A DNA stretch of 64,000 nt from contig NZ_CP025003.1 in NCBI RefSeq assembly GCF_002812485.1, positions 4,216,001-4,280,000 of the forward strand. Direction: 5' to 3'. A program made the translations under genes and the position numbers. This document shows, piece by piece, positions 54,851-64,000 of this stretch (position 1 is its first letter; each line of letters begins with the position of its first letter). A model generated the notes under the pieces. It saw only the letters and a program-made list of their open reading frames with translations. It was not told the DNA's origin and did not search any database. This DNA is from Dickeya fangzhongdai. GTDB lineage: Bacteria; Pseudomonadota; Gammaproteobacteria; Enterobacterales; Enterobacteriaceae.

Positions 54851-55661
54851 TCGCGTCCATCAAGGCCACTTCGCCCGTAAGCGTTTCGGCCAAAATTTTC
54901 TCAACGATCAGTTTGTGATCGACAGTATTGTTTCCGCCATCCACCCGCAGCCGGGTCAGGCAATGGTGGAAATCGGCCCCGGTCTGGGGGCGCTCACCAT
55001 TCCGGTCGGCGAGCGTATCGACCACTTTACCGTGGTGGAACTGGACCGCGATCTGGCCGCCCGGCTGGAGGTTCACCCGACGCTCAGGGACAAGCTGACC
55101 ATCATCCAGCAGGATGCGATGACGGTGGATTTCGCCGCCCTGTCACAACAGGCGGGACAACCGCTGCGGGTTTTTGGTAACCTGCCGTATAATATTTCGA
55201 CACCGCTGATGTTCCACCTGTTCAGCTATACTCAGGCTATTCGCGACATGCACTTCATGTTGCAGAAAGAGGTGGTCAACCGGCTGGTGGCGGGGCCGGA
55301 CAGCAAGGCTTATGGCCGTATAAGCGTGATGGCGCAGTACTATTGTCAGGTGATTCCGGTGCTTGAAGTGCCGCCGACGGCTTTCAAACCGGCCCCGAAA
55401 GTGGATTCCGCAGTGGTTCGTCTGGTGCCGCACACCACGTCGCCTTATCCGGTGGTGGATACCCGTATGTTGAGCCGGATTACCACGGAAGCCTTTAATC
55501 AGCGACGCAAAACGCTGCGCAACAGTCTGGGCAACCTGTTCACGCCGGAGCAATTGACCGCGCTGGAAGTGGACCCGAACGCCCGGGCGGAAAACGTCAC
55601 TATTGCGCAATACTGCCGTCTGGCCGAATGGCTGACCGCGCACCCCACATCGCAGGAATAA
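54843..55661 (+). CDS. rsmA: 16S rRNA dimethyladenosine transferase RsmA (KsgA)
   Basis: RsmA dimethylates A1518 and A1519 of 16S rRNA. The start is the ATG at 54843 inside the end of pdxA ([20 protein letters not shown]), giving 272 residues. The SAM motif EIGPGLG (about 43-49) and the catalytic NLPYNIS (about 113-119) are in place. Confidence 0.97.
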   Translation: MNNRVHQGHFARKRFGQNFLNDQFVIDSIVSAIHPQPGQAMVEIGPGLGALTIPVGERIDHFTVVELDRDLAARLEVHPTLRDKLTIIQQDAMTVDFAALSQQAGQPLRVFGNLPYNISTPLMFHLFSYTQAIRDMHFMLQKEVVNRLVAGPDSKAYGRISVMAQYYCQVIPVLEVPPTAFKPAPKVDSAVVRLVPHTTSPYPVVDTRMLSRITTEAFNQRRKTLRNSLGNLFTPEQLTALEVDPNARAENVTIAQYCRLAEWLTAHPTSQE

Positions 55662-55676
55662 GCTGGAGTTGTCGTC

Positions 55677-56054
55677 ATGATGAACGCGCCCCGAGTGTGT
55701 ATACAGGTTCAGAGCTTCTATGTAGAAGCGCAGTCCCAGCCAGAGGAAGGGCGCTTCGTGTTCGCTTACACCATCACTATCCGCAATCTGGGTCGTCATG
55801 ACGTCAAACTGCTCAGCCGTTACTGGATGATTACCAACGGCAACGGCAAACAAACCGAAGTACAGGGCGAAGGCGTGATCGGCCTGCAGCCCGTGATTCA
55901 ACCGGGCAATGAATTCCAGTACACCAGCGGCGCCATTCTGGAAACGCCGATGGGCACCATGGAAGGCCATTACCAGATGATTGACCATCAAGGTGAAACA
56001 TTTCAGGTCCCCATTACGGTATTCCGCCTGGCCATTCCCTCACTGATACACTGA
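55677..56054 (+). CDS. apaG: ApaG protein
   Basis: A 125-residue single-domain beta-sandwich protein, the same length as in E. coli, with [18 protein letters not shown] and [13 protein letters not shown]. It is linked to Mg2+/Co2+ tolerance by genetics; its molecular job is unclear. Two ATG codons are adjacent at 55677 and 55680; the first is eight bases from GGAG. It lies between rsmA and apaH in the conserved order. Confidence 0.96.
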   Translation: MMNAPRVCIQVQSFYVEAQSQPEEGRFVFAYTITIRNLGRHDVKLLSRYWMITNGNGKQTEVQGEGVIGLQPVIQPGNEFQYTSGAILETPMGTMEGHYQMIDHQGETFQVPITVFRLAIPSLIH

Positions 56055-56060
56055 AAGACT

Positions 56061-56900
56061 ATGGCTACCTATCTTGTTGGCGACGTTCACGGCTGCGCCG
56101 TCGAACTTAAAGCGCTGCTGGCGCAAGTCGCCTTTGACCCCGAGTATGACACGTTATGGCTGACCGGCGATCTGGTCGCCCGCGGCCCCGATTCGCTGGA
56201 CGTGCTGCGCTATGTCCGTTCGCTGGGCGATGCGGTGCGCATGGTGCTCGGCAACCACGATTTGCATCTGCTGGCGGTGTACGCCGGCATCAGCCGCAAC
56301 AAACCCAAAGATCGTCTGGACGCGCTATTGTCGGCGCCGGATGCGGACGACCTGATCAACTGGCTGCGTCGTCAGCCGCTGTTACAGGTGGACGACGAGC
56401 GCAAACTGGTGATGTCTCATGCCGGCATCACGCCGCAGTGGGATCTGGACACCGCGAAAATGTGCGCGCGGGAAGTGGAAGCGATCCTCAGCAGCGACAG
56501 TTACCCGCTGTTTCTGGACGCGATGTACGGCGACATGCCGAACCACTGGAGTCCGGAACTGAGCGGGCTGGCGCGTTTGCGGTTCAGCACCAACGTATTT
56601 ACCCGTATGCGTTACTGCTTCTCCGGCGGTCAGCTCGACATGCTGTGCAAGGAGCCGCCGACACAGGCGCCGTCGTTGCTGAAACCCTGGTTTGACCTGC
56701 CGGGACCGGTAGCGGCCGAATACGCGATTGCGTTCGGCCACTGGGCGTCGCTGGAAGGCAAAGGCACGCCGGAAGGCATCTACGCGCTGGATACCGGCTG
56801 TTGCTGGGGCGGCGTTCTCACCTGCCTGCGCTGGGAAGACCAACGCTACTTCACCCAACCGTCGCTGATGGCGCCGGATACGGAAGCCTTCGCCATCTGA
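56061..56900 (+). CDS. apaH: Diadenosine tetraphosphatase (symmetrical)
   Basis: ApaH splits Ap4A into two ADP. It is a metallophosphatase with GDVHG (7-11), [10 protein letters not shown] near 35 and GNHD near 63, the metal-binding motifs. The product is 279 residues. It starts six bases after apaG and ends the lptD-apaH run. Confidence 0.97.
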   Translation: MATYLVGDVHGCAVELKALLAQVAFDPEYDTLWLTGDLVARGPDSLDVLRYVRSLGDAVRMVLGNHDLHLLAVYAGISRNKPKDRLDALLSAPDADDLINWLRRQPLLQVDDERKLVMSHAGITPQWDLDTAKMCAREVEAILSSDSYPLFLDAMYGDMPNHWSPELSGLARLRFSTNVFTRMRYCFSGGQLDMLCKEPPTQAPSLLKPWFDLPGPVAAEYAIAFGHWASLEGKGTPEGIYALDTGCCWGGVLTCLRWEDQRYFTQPSLMAPDTEAFAI

Positions 56901-56904
56901 TGTA

Positions 56905-56925
56905 ACCGGCGGTTCTGCCGCCGGT
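56905..56925. terminator. Hairpin between convergent apaH and phoX
   Basis: ACCGGCGG, loop TTCTG, CCGCCGGT: an eight-pair perfect stem four bases after apaH. No clear T run on either strand, so termination is inferred. Confidence 0.5.
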
Positions 56926-56955
56926 CATATTGCCTCTCGCGTGTATCTCGCGCCG

Positions 56956-58860
56956 TTACGCCCCGATCACGCCGCCGTCTTCACGGGTGATCATGATGAC
57001 TGAGGAACGGGGCCGCACACTGTTATTCGGGAAATGCGAATCCCCTTTTTCTCCGGGATGCTGCACATTGACGAACATCGTGCGGTAGTCGGACGTGAAC
57101 GCAATGCCGGTCAGTTCGCAGGATTTCGGACCGACCATAAACCGACGGATCTCGCCGCTGGTCGGGTCGCCCACCAGCATCTGGTTATTCCCCTGCCCGG
57201 CAAAATCGCCCTTGTTGCTGTAATTGCCGTCGGTCAGGATCCACAGACGCCCGTCGTGATCGAACCCCAATCCATCCGGGCTGTTGAAACTGTTTTCCGC
57301 CGTGATGTTCGGCGTACCGCGATTAATGCCATCCGGATGCGCCACCGGATTACCGCACAGCGCGTACATGTCCCAGTCGAATACGTCCGCCGTCGCATCG
57401 CCGTTTTCGTTCCAGCGAATGATCTGGCCGTAGACGTTATTCGGCCGCGGATTGGCCGCATTGATCGGCATACCTTCCTCGCCGCGTTTGCTGTTATTGG
57501 TCAGGGTACAATAGGCGCGACCGTCATGCGGGTTGACCGCAATCCACTCCGGGCGATCCATCCGCGTCGCGTTCACCTGCGAGGCGGCTTTGCGGGCAAA
57601 AACCAGCACCTCCGCCTGATCGCGGAACCCGTTTTCCGGCGTCAGCCCGTTCTTGCCGAACTCCAGCGCTACCCAGCGCCCTTTGCCTTTCAGCGGCGTG
57701 CCGCCCGCATCGCCGTCAAACTGCGCCACATACAGTACGCCGTCATCCAGCAGACGTGCGTTGGCCGAGGGATTAGCGTGATCCACCTTGCCGTTGGAAA
57801 CGTATTTGTAGATGAACTCGCCGCGCTCATCATCCCCCATGTACACCACCAGATGCCCATTCTTCGCCACCGTCACCGCGGCGTTCTCATGCTTGAAACG
57901 CCCCAGCGCGGTACGTTTTACCGGGGTCGATGCCGGATTAAGCGGGTCGATTTCTACAATCCAGCCATGCCGGTTAAATTCATTGGGGTGCTTCGCCACA
58001 TCGAAACGCTCGTCAAAATCCACCCAGTTGCGTTCCGGTTCATGCACTTTCAGCGTATAGCGCTTCTGTTCCGGCGTGGTGTGGTAATCGGCATGCCGGG
58101 TGCCGAAATAGGTATCGAAATTCTCTTCACAAGTCAGATAGGTGCCCCACGGCGTTTTGCCGTTGGCGCAGTTACCGAAGGTGCCCAGCACGTTCATGCC
58201 CTGCGGATCCGCCGCCGTTTTCAGCAACGCATGACCCGCCGCCGGGCCGCTGAAGGTCATAACCGTATTGGCGGTAATGCGACGGTTATAACGTGAAGGG
58301 CGTTCCACTTCCCAGCGCGCCGAATCGGCTACGCGTTTCACCGCCACGACCGACACGCCGTGCGCCGCCTGAGATTTACGCACATCTTCCAAGCTGGCTG
58401 CTTTGGCGCCGCCGTGCGCAAACAGGTATGGCTCGTTCACATATTCGTTGTTGATAGCCATCACGCCGTGACGGTCATCAATCGGGAAAAAACTCATGCC
58501 GTCGTTGTTGTCGCCAAACTGCTTTTCCTGATCGATGGCGCTGTTCTTGCCTTCGGCATGAAACGCCGGCGCGCCGTCCACCAGCGGGTCGCCCCAGGAA
58601 ATCAGCACCTCGGCCCGGTAGCCGGGGGCAATGGCGATATGATCATCGGCAGAGGCGGCAATGCCCTTGAAACCCAACAGTTTGCTACCCGGCGGCTGAC
58701 CTTCCGCCAGCCCCGTTGCCGGAAAAGACCAGATACCGCCGCCGAGGAAACCGGCCAGTCCCAGCGCCCCCGCATTGCCCAGCAGTTTGCGGCGGGCAGG
58801 ATTGCTCAGGCGGTCGACATTCAGCTCATCAGTGCTCAGGTGCTCAATCTTGTCGGTCAT
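56956..58860 (-). CDS. phoX: Tat-exported alkaline phosphatase PhoX
   Basis: The 634-residue protein begins with a twin-arginine signal (RRKLLGN at 23-29, then a hydrophobic GALGLAGFLGGG stretch), so it is folded before export. The rest is the PhoX phosphatase domain (formerly DUF839), with FFPIDDRHGVMAINNEYV, TYLTCEENFDTYFG and a C-terminal GLGFDHDGRLWILTDG. PhoX enzymes use calcium and iron and release phosphate from many monoesters. A Pho-box-like site precedes the gene. It is inserted between apaH and folA, where E. coli has no such gene. Confidence 0.92.
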   Translation of the reverse strand: MTDKIEHLSTDELNVDRLSNPARRKLLGNAGALGLAGFLGGGIWSFPATGLAEGQPPGSKLLGFKGIAASADDHIAIAPGYRAEVLISWGDPLVDGAPAFHAEGKNSAIDQEKQFGDNNDGMSFFPIDDRHGVMAINNEYVNEPYLFAHGGAKAASLEDVRKSQAAHGVSVVAVKRVADSARWEVERPSRYNRRITANTVMTFSGPAAGHALLKTAADPQGMNVLGTFGNCANGKTPWGTYLTCEENFDTYFGTRHADYHTTPEQKRYTLKVHEPERNWVDFDERFDVAKHPNEFNRHGWIVEIDPLNPASTPVKRTALGRFKHENAAVTVAKNGHLVVYMGDDERGEFIYKYVSNGKVDHANPSANARLLDDGVLYVAQFDGDAGGTPLKGKGRWVALEFGKNGLTPENGFRDQAEVLVFARKAASQVNATRMDRPEWIAVNPHDGRAYCTLTNNSKRGEEGMPINAANPRPNNVYGQIIRWNENGDATADVFDWDMYALCGNPVAHPDGINRGTPNITAENSFNSPDGLGFDHDGRLWILTDGNYSNKGDFAGQGNNQMLVGDPTSGEIRRFMVGPKSCELTGIAFTSDYRTMFVNVQHPGEKGDSHFPNNSVRPRSSVIMITREDGGVIGA

Positions 58861-58943
58861 GTTCGACTACGTCCTCTTGCTTTCGTTCTGGTTCCAGCGC
58901 CGTTACCGTCCGGTGCTGAGGCGATGATAAAAAACCAAAGCAG

Positions 58944-58977
58944 ATACTACGCAATGATTGTGACCAATTAGTTACAT
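58944..58977 (-). promoter_or_regulatory. Pho-box-like promoter of phoX
   Basis: On the minus strand ATGTAAC-TAAT-TGGTCAC (58977-58960) fits the 7-4-7 layout of the PhoB site and matches its consensus at four plus five positions. Exactly ten bases later comes TAGTAT (58949-58944) as -10, the spacing seen in PhoB-activated promoters. No good -35 box is present, as expected. Confidence 0.65.
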
Positions 58978-58995
58978 GTGGATACATTAGGATAA

Positions 58996-59026
58996 CAAAA
59001 GAAAAACCCGCTCGATGAGCGGGTTT
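58996..59026 (-). terminator. Terminator of folA
   Basis: On the minus strand AAACCCGCTC, loop ATC, GAGCGGGTTT followed by TTCTTTTG: a ten-pair stem with a T-rich tail 23 bases after the folA stop. Confidence 0.88.
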
Positions 59027-59048
59027 GATATCGGAAAAGCAGCGGCAA

Positions 59049-59531
59049 TCAGCGGCGTTCGAGGATCTCGAAGCAATAGCTGTGGGAGTTTTGTTCGTCC
59101 GCGTCATGGAATTCGCTGAAGGTGGAAACCCACTCGTCCGGCTCGTAATCCGGGAAATGGGTATCGCCTTCCACCTCGGCGTCAATGTGGGTCAGATAGA
59201 GACGGCTAGCCTGCGACAGCATCTGCTGATAGATACTGCCGCCGCCGATCACCATCACCTCATCCACGTCGCCGGCCGCCGCCAGGGCTGCGTCCAGCGA
59301 CGCCACCCAGGTCACACGGTCATCGTCGCCCGGTTGACTGCTCACCACAATATTCAGCCGCCCCGGCAGCGGCCGACCGATGGAGCGGAACGTGTTGCGC
59401 CCCATAATCACGGGTTTGCTGAGTGTATTGCGCTTAAACCACGCCAGATCGGCCGGCAAATGCCACGGCATGGCGTTCTCCATACCGATCACACGATCCA
59501 CTGCCAGTGCGGCAATCAAACTAATCACCAT
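59049..59531 (-). CDS. folA: Dihydrofolate reductase
   Basis: FolA reduces dihydrofolate with NADPH and is the trimethoprim target. The 160 residues start [16 protein letters not shown]. The catalytic acid is Asp28 in [13 protein letters not shown], the NADPH loops [16 protein letters not shown] and VIGGGSIY are present, and the end ILERR equals E. coli. It stands alone with its own terminator. Confidence 0.97.
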   Translation of the reverse strand: MVISLIAALAVDRVIGMENAMPWHLPADLAWFKRNTLSKPVIMGRNTFRSIGRPLPGRLNIVVSSQPGDDDRVTWVASLDAALAAAGDVDEVMVIGGGSIYQQMLSQASRLYLTHIDAEVEGDTHFPDYEPDEWVSTFSEFHDADEQNSHSYCFEILERR

Positions 59532-59638
59532 GGTAAAACCCTGCAGGCTACAAAATTGGTGCCACTATACGGAAAGCCCGTTCATGCGTCGATATGATTA
59601 CCGGGTCGCCGCCCAATATTTAAGAGAACACCGAATCC

Positions 59639-60109
59639 TTATACCCCCGGCCGTTTGCGATAAATCCAGATCCCCGGCAACGACAGCCCGATGGAGAGCG
59701 CGCCGACGATAAAACTGGCCTTCAGGAAGTTGGTGATCAGCGTTTGCATCAACGCTTCGCTGTACCCCTGATGGGAAAGCTGCACCACCGAAATCATCGC
59801 GGTATAGGCTGAAATACCGGGGAACATCGGGATTACGGCCGCGACGGTAAACACTTTGGGGTGCGCCAGAAACCAGCGGGACCAGCGAATACCGATGATG
59901 CCCACCATGATCGATGCCACGAAGGTCGCCCATTCGATGGGAATACCGAAGTGAATCATCAGAAAACGCGCGCTGTGCCCCAGCCCGCCCAGCAACGCGC
60001 AGTAAGGCAATGCCTTCACCGGCACGTTAAATACCATGGCGAACCCCACCGCCGGCACCGCGGCCAGCACCATGTCCTGAATCAGCGCCCAAATCAGTTC
60101 AATGCCCAT
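59639..60109 (-). CDS. yjjB: Inner-membrane exporter subunit YjjB (ThrE/succinate-exporter family)
   Basis: YjjB is the small half of a split ThrE-type exporter; in E. coli YjjP and YjjB together export succinate. The start is set at 60109 ([22 protein letters not shown]), giving 156 residues and about five membrane segments, with [16 protein letters not shown] as the family block. A start five codons earlier at 60124 is possible. It overlaps yjjP by 16 bases. Confidence 0.92.
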   Translation of the reverse strand: MGIELIWALIQDMVLAAVPAVGFAMVFNVPVKALPYCALLGGLGHSARFLMIHFGIPIEWATFVASIMVGIIGIRWSRWFLAHPKVFTVAAVIPMFPGISAYTAMISVVQLSHQGYSEALMQTLITNFLKASFIVGALSIGLSLPGIWIYRKRPGV

Positions 60110-60876
60110 CCGTGCAGCCCCCATACCGCCATTGCCGTTACCACGCCAATACAGGTCGCCAGCGTCAGCAGGCTGGCCATCGTCCAGCGCGCCAGCCCGG
60201 TGTTGACATGGCCTTTGAACATATCCGCCACCGCATTAATCAACGGGAAGCCGGGCACCAGCAGCAACACGCTGGCGGCCATCGCCACGGAGGAGCTGTG
60301 CTCCAGCCCAGGCACTCGCATCAGCAACCCGGACGCCGACGTCGCCACAAAAGCGGTAATACAGAAGTTAATCAATGGATTGAGATGCCGGCCGGTCAGC
60401 ACCTGCCGTACATACATCGCCATGCCGCTGGCAATCAGCGTGACCAGAAACGCATCCCAGCCGCCGCCGTTCAGACGGCTGAAGCAGCCGCACGACAGCG
60501 CCACGATCGTCACCATCAGCCAGCGCGGATAACGCAGCGGTTTGATATGACTAAAGCGCTTTGCCACCCCGTCCACATCCAGCAGCTTATGTTCAGCCAT
60601 GATCACCACATGCTGCACCTCGGTCACCACGTGCATATTGATACCGCGATCCACATTTTTACGGGTGGATGTCAGGCAATGCCCCTGCATGATGGTGGTC
60701 AGCACAATCGCGTTAGCCGAAATCGAGCTTTCCACACTGTCCATCCCCAGCGCAACGCCGAGCCGCGACGACAACTGCTCGACCAACATACTTTCCGCGC
60801 CATGCTGCAACAGCAACAGCGCGCACTGAATACACAACCGGGTGATATCCCGCTGCTGTGTGGTTTCATTTACCAT
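60094..60876 (-). CDS. yjjP: Inner-membrane exporter subunit YjjP (ThrE/succinate-exporter family)
   Basis: This 260-residue partner of YjjB starts at the ATG at 60876 ([29 protein letters not shown]). The soluble N-terminal part carries [13 protein letters not shown] and [15 protein letters not shown]; the C-terminal half has about five membrane segments ending with [25 protein letters not shown]. Both subunits are needed for transport in E. coli. The pair is divergent from a LysE-type exporter. Confidence 0.93.
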   Translation of the reverse strand: MVNETTQQRDITRLCIQCALLLLQHGAESMLVEQLSSRLGVALGMDSVESSISANAIVLTTIMQGHCLTSTRKNVDRGINMHVVTEVQHVVIMAEHKLLDVDGVAKRFSHIKPLRYPRWLMVTIVALSCGCFSRLNGGGWDAFLVTLIASGMAMYVRQVLTGRHLNPLINFCITAFVATSASGLLMRVPGLEHSSSVAMAASVLLLVPGFPLINAVADMFKGHVNTGLARWTMASLLTLATCIGVVTAMAVWGLHGWALN

Positions 60877-61036
60877 GTTACTTTCCCGTCCCCTGCCTGA
60901 ATACAACCACTATAAGCGCGGTTTTTATAAGTTTATTAACATTTCAAATCGATGATTGATAGTGCGAAAAAATGCCACCGGCGGTATTATGCCCACCTTT
61001 TTCCGTCGGTTCCTTGATTGTCATTCTGAATCCATC

Positions 61037-61651
61037 ATGCTTGAAACCTCTTTATTCGTTGCGACCATCGCCGCGCTGGGGATGATCTCTCCCGGTCCGG
61101 ACTTCTTTTTGGTGATCAAAAATGCGGTCCGCTACCCGCGGCTGGCCGCCATGATGACCGCTGTCGGCGTCATTGCCGGCGTCGCCACCCACATGGCCTA
61201 CTGCGTCGCCGGGCTGGCGGTGGTCATCACCACCACGCCCTGGCTGTTCAGCCTGCTGAAATACGTCGGCGCCGCCTACCTGATCTGGCTGGGCATTCAG
61301 GCGCTGCGCTCGCGCGGCGGCAACAAGCTGGACCTGTCCGGTCTGGCGCCGCAGCGCGTCGGGCTGTGGAAAGCCTTTATTCAGGGCTACCTCTGCAACC
61401 TGCTGAACCCGAAAGCCACGCTGTTTTTCCTGGCGGTGTTTACCCAGGTGTTGAGCCTGAATTCCAGCTTTGGCGAAAAACTGTGGTACGCCGGGATCAT
61501 CTGGGGACTGACGCTGATTTGGTGGCCGCTGCTGGTTATCCTGATCCAGAGCGAGCCGGTACGTCGCGGCCTGACCAAAGCCCAGAAGCTGATCGACAAA
61601 CTGCTCGGCGGCGTGTTGATCACCCTCGGTATCAAAGTCGCCTTAAGCTAA
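61037..61651 (+). CDS. LysE/RhtB-family amino-acid exporter
   Basis: A 204-residue protein with about six membrane segments. GMISPGPDFFLVIKNAV near residue 15-30 is the family signature, and a GYLCNLLNPKATLFFLAVFTQV block lies in the middle. Such proteins export amino acids such as threonine, homoserine or leucine; the substrate cannot be read from the sequence. The start is the ATG at 61037 (MLETSLFVATIAALG); an upstream extension of 27 codons is unlike the family. Confidence 0.88.
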   Translation: MLETSLFVATIAALGMISPGPDFFLVIKNAVRYPRLAAMMTAVGVIAGVATHMAYCVAGLAVVITTTPWLFSLLKYVGAAYLIWLGIQALRSRGGNKLDLSGLAPQRVGLWKAFIQGYLCNLLNPKATLFFLAVFTQVLSLNSSFGEKLWYAGIIWGLTLIWWPLLVILIQSEPVRRGLTKAQKLIDKLLGGVLITLGIKVALS

Positions 61652-61669
61652 ACGCGCCCCCTGTATACA

Positions 61670-61707
61670 GACGAAAAAAAACCGGTCAGACGCAATTGAC
61701 CGGTTTT
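61670..61707 (-). terminator. Terminator of carB
   Basis: On the minus strand AAAACCGGTCA, loop, TGACCGGTTTT followed by more T (eight in all). It lies about 50 bases after the carB stop. Confidence 0.8.
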
Positions 61708-61718
61708 ATCTTTCACAG

Positions 61719-61747
61719 AACCGTGCCGGAACCGGCACGGTTTTTTT
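61719..61747 (+). terminator. Terminator of the LysE-type exporter gene
   Basis: AACCGTGCCGG, two-base loop, CCGGCACGGTT then TTTTT on the plus strand. With the previous hairpin it forms a pair of back-to-back terminators between convergent genes. Confidence 0.85.
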
Positions 61748-61753
61748 GTACCG

Positions 61754-64000
<2,247 letters not shown>

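Noticed and set aside
57034..58296. Long antisense open frame opposite phoX (420 codons)
   Set aside because: Arg/His/Ile-rich shadow of the phoX reading frame; phoX has a signal peptide and intact domain.

Overview
The window looks like chromosome of a plant-associated enterobacterium of the Pectobacteriaceae, most likely Dickeya. Gene order over most of the window follows the first minutes of the E. coli map (mra/mur cell-wall cluster, cra, ilvIH, leu, sgrR-thiBPQ-yabI, polB-rapA-rluA, djlA, lptD-surA-pdxA-rsmA-apaGH, folA, carB). Proteins match E. coli lengths almost residue for residue. A tryptophanase gene with its leader peptide fits the classical indole-positive trait of Dickeya (former Erwinia chrysanthemi). 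The genus call is an inference from gene content and memory of protein families; no database was searched.

Layout. 1-8.6 kb: the left end of the division and cell-wall cluster, all on the minus strand (mraZ, rsmH, ftsL, ftsI, murE, murF, mraY, murD cut by the window edge), with its promoter and MraZ operator visible. 9.4-13.6 kb: alaE, an ERIC repeat, cra and ilvIH. 14-20.9 kb: a long-chain acyl-CoA ligase where E. coli has leuO, then leuLABCD with its attenuator. 21-24.1 kb: a GC-rich hairpin array, a Fur-box siderophore reductase, and a tnaC-like leader with tryptophanase. 24.1-29.6 kb: the sugar-phosphate stress locus sgrS/sgrT/sgrR and the TPP-riboswitch thiamine transporter thiBPQ. 29.6-32.7 kb: ivbL-ilvBN (second acetohydroxyacid synthase), lying between thiQ and yabI, which are neighbours in E. 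coli.

33-36.8 kb is an AT-rich accessory island. It holds two tandem secreted paralogues of unknown function, an unknown cytosolic protein, and a cassette of an orphan type VI secretion hcp gene followed by a 233-residue unknown protein and a small membrane-anchored protein that abut with no gap. I read the last two as a candidate effector-immunity pair.

37-41.8 kb: a branched-chain amino-acid type ABC transporter operon. 42.4-48.8 kb: polB with a LexA-like box, a second ERIC element of 127 bp, rapA and rluA. 48.9-61.7 kb: djlA with an unusual Q/N-rich linker, lptD-surA-pdxA-rsmA-apaG-apaH, a Tat-exported PhoX phosphatase with a Pho-box-like promoter, folA, yjjPB and a LysE-type exporter. 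The right edge cuts carB.

Functionally the window is rich in branched-chain amino-acid metabolism: both AHAS isozymes, the leucine branch, and a candidate uptake system. It also carries several RNA-level controls: two ribosome-mediated attenuators, a TnaC-type stalling leader, a TPP riboswitch and the SgrS RNA. No tRNA, rRNA, CRISPR array, insertion sequence or prophage was recognised.
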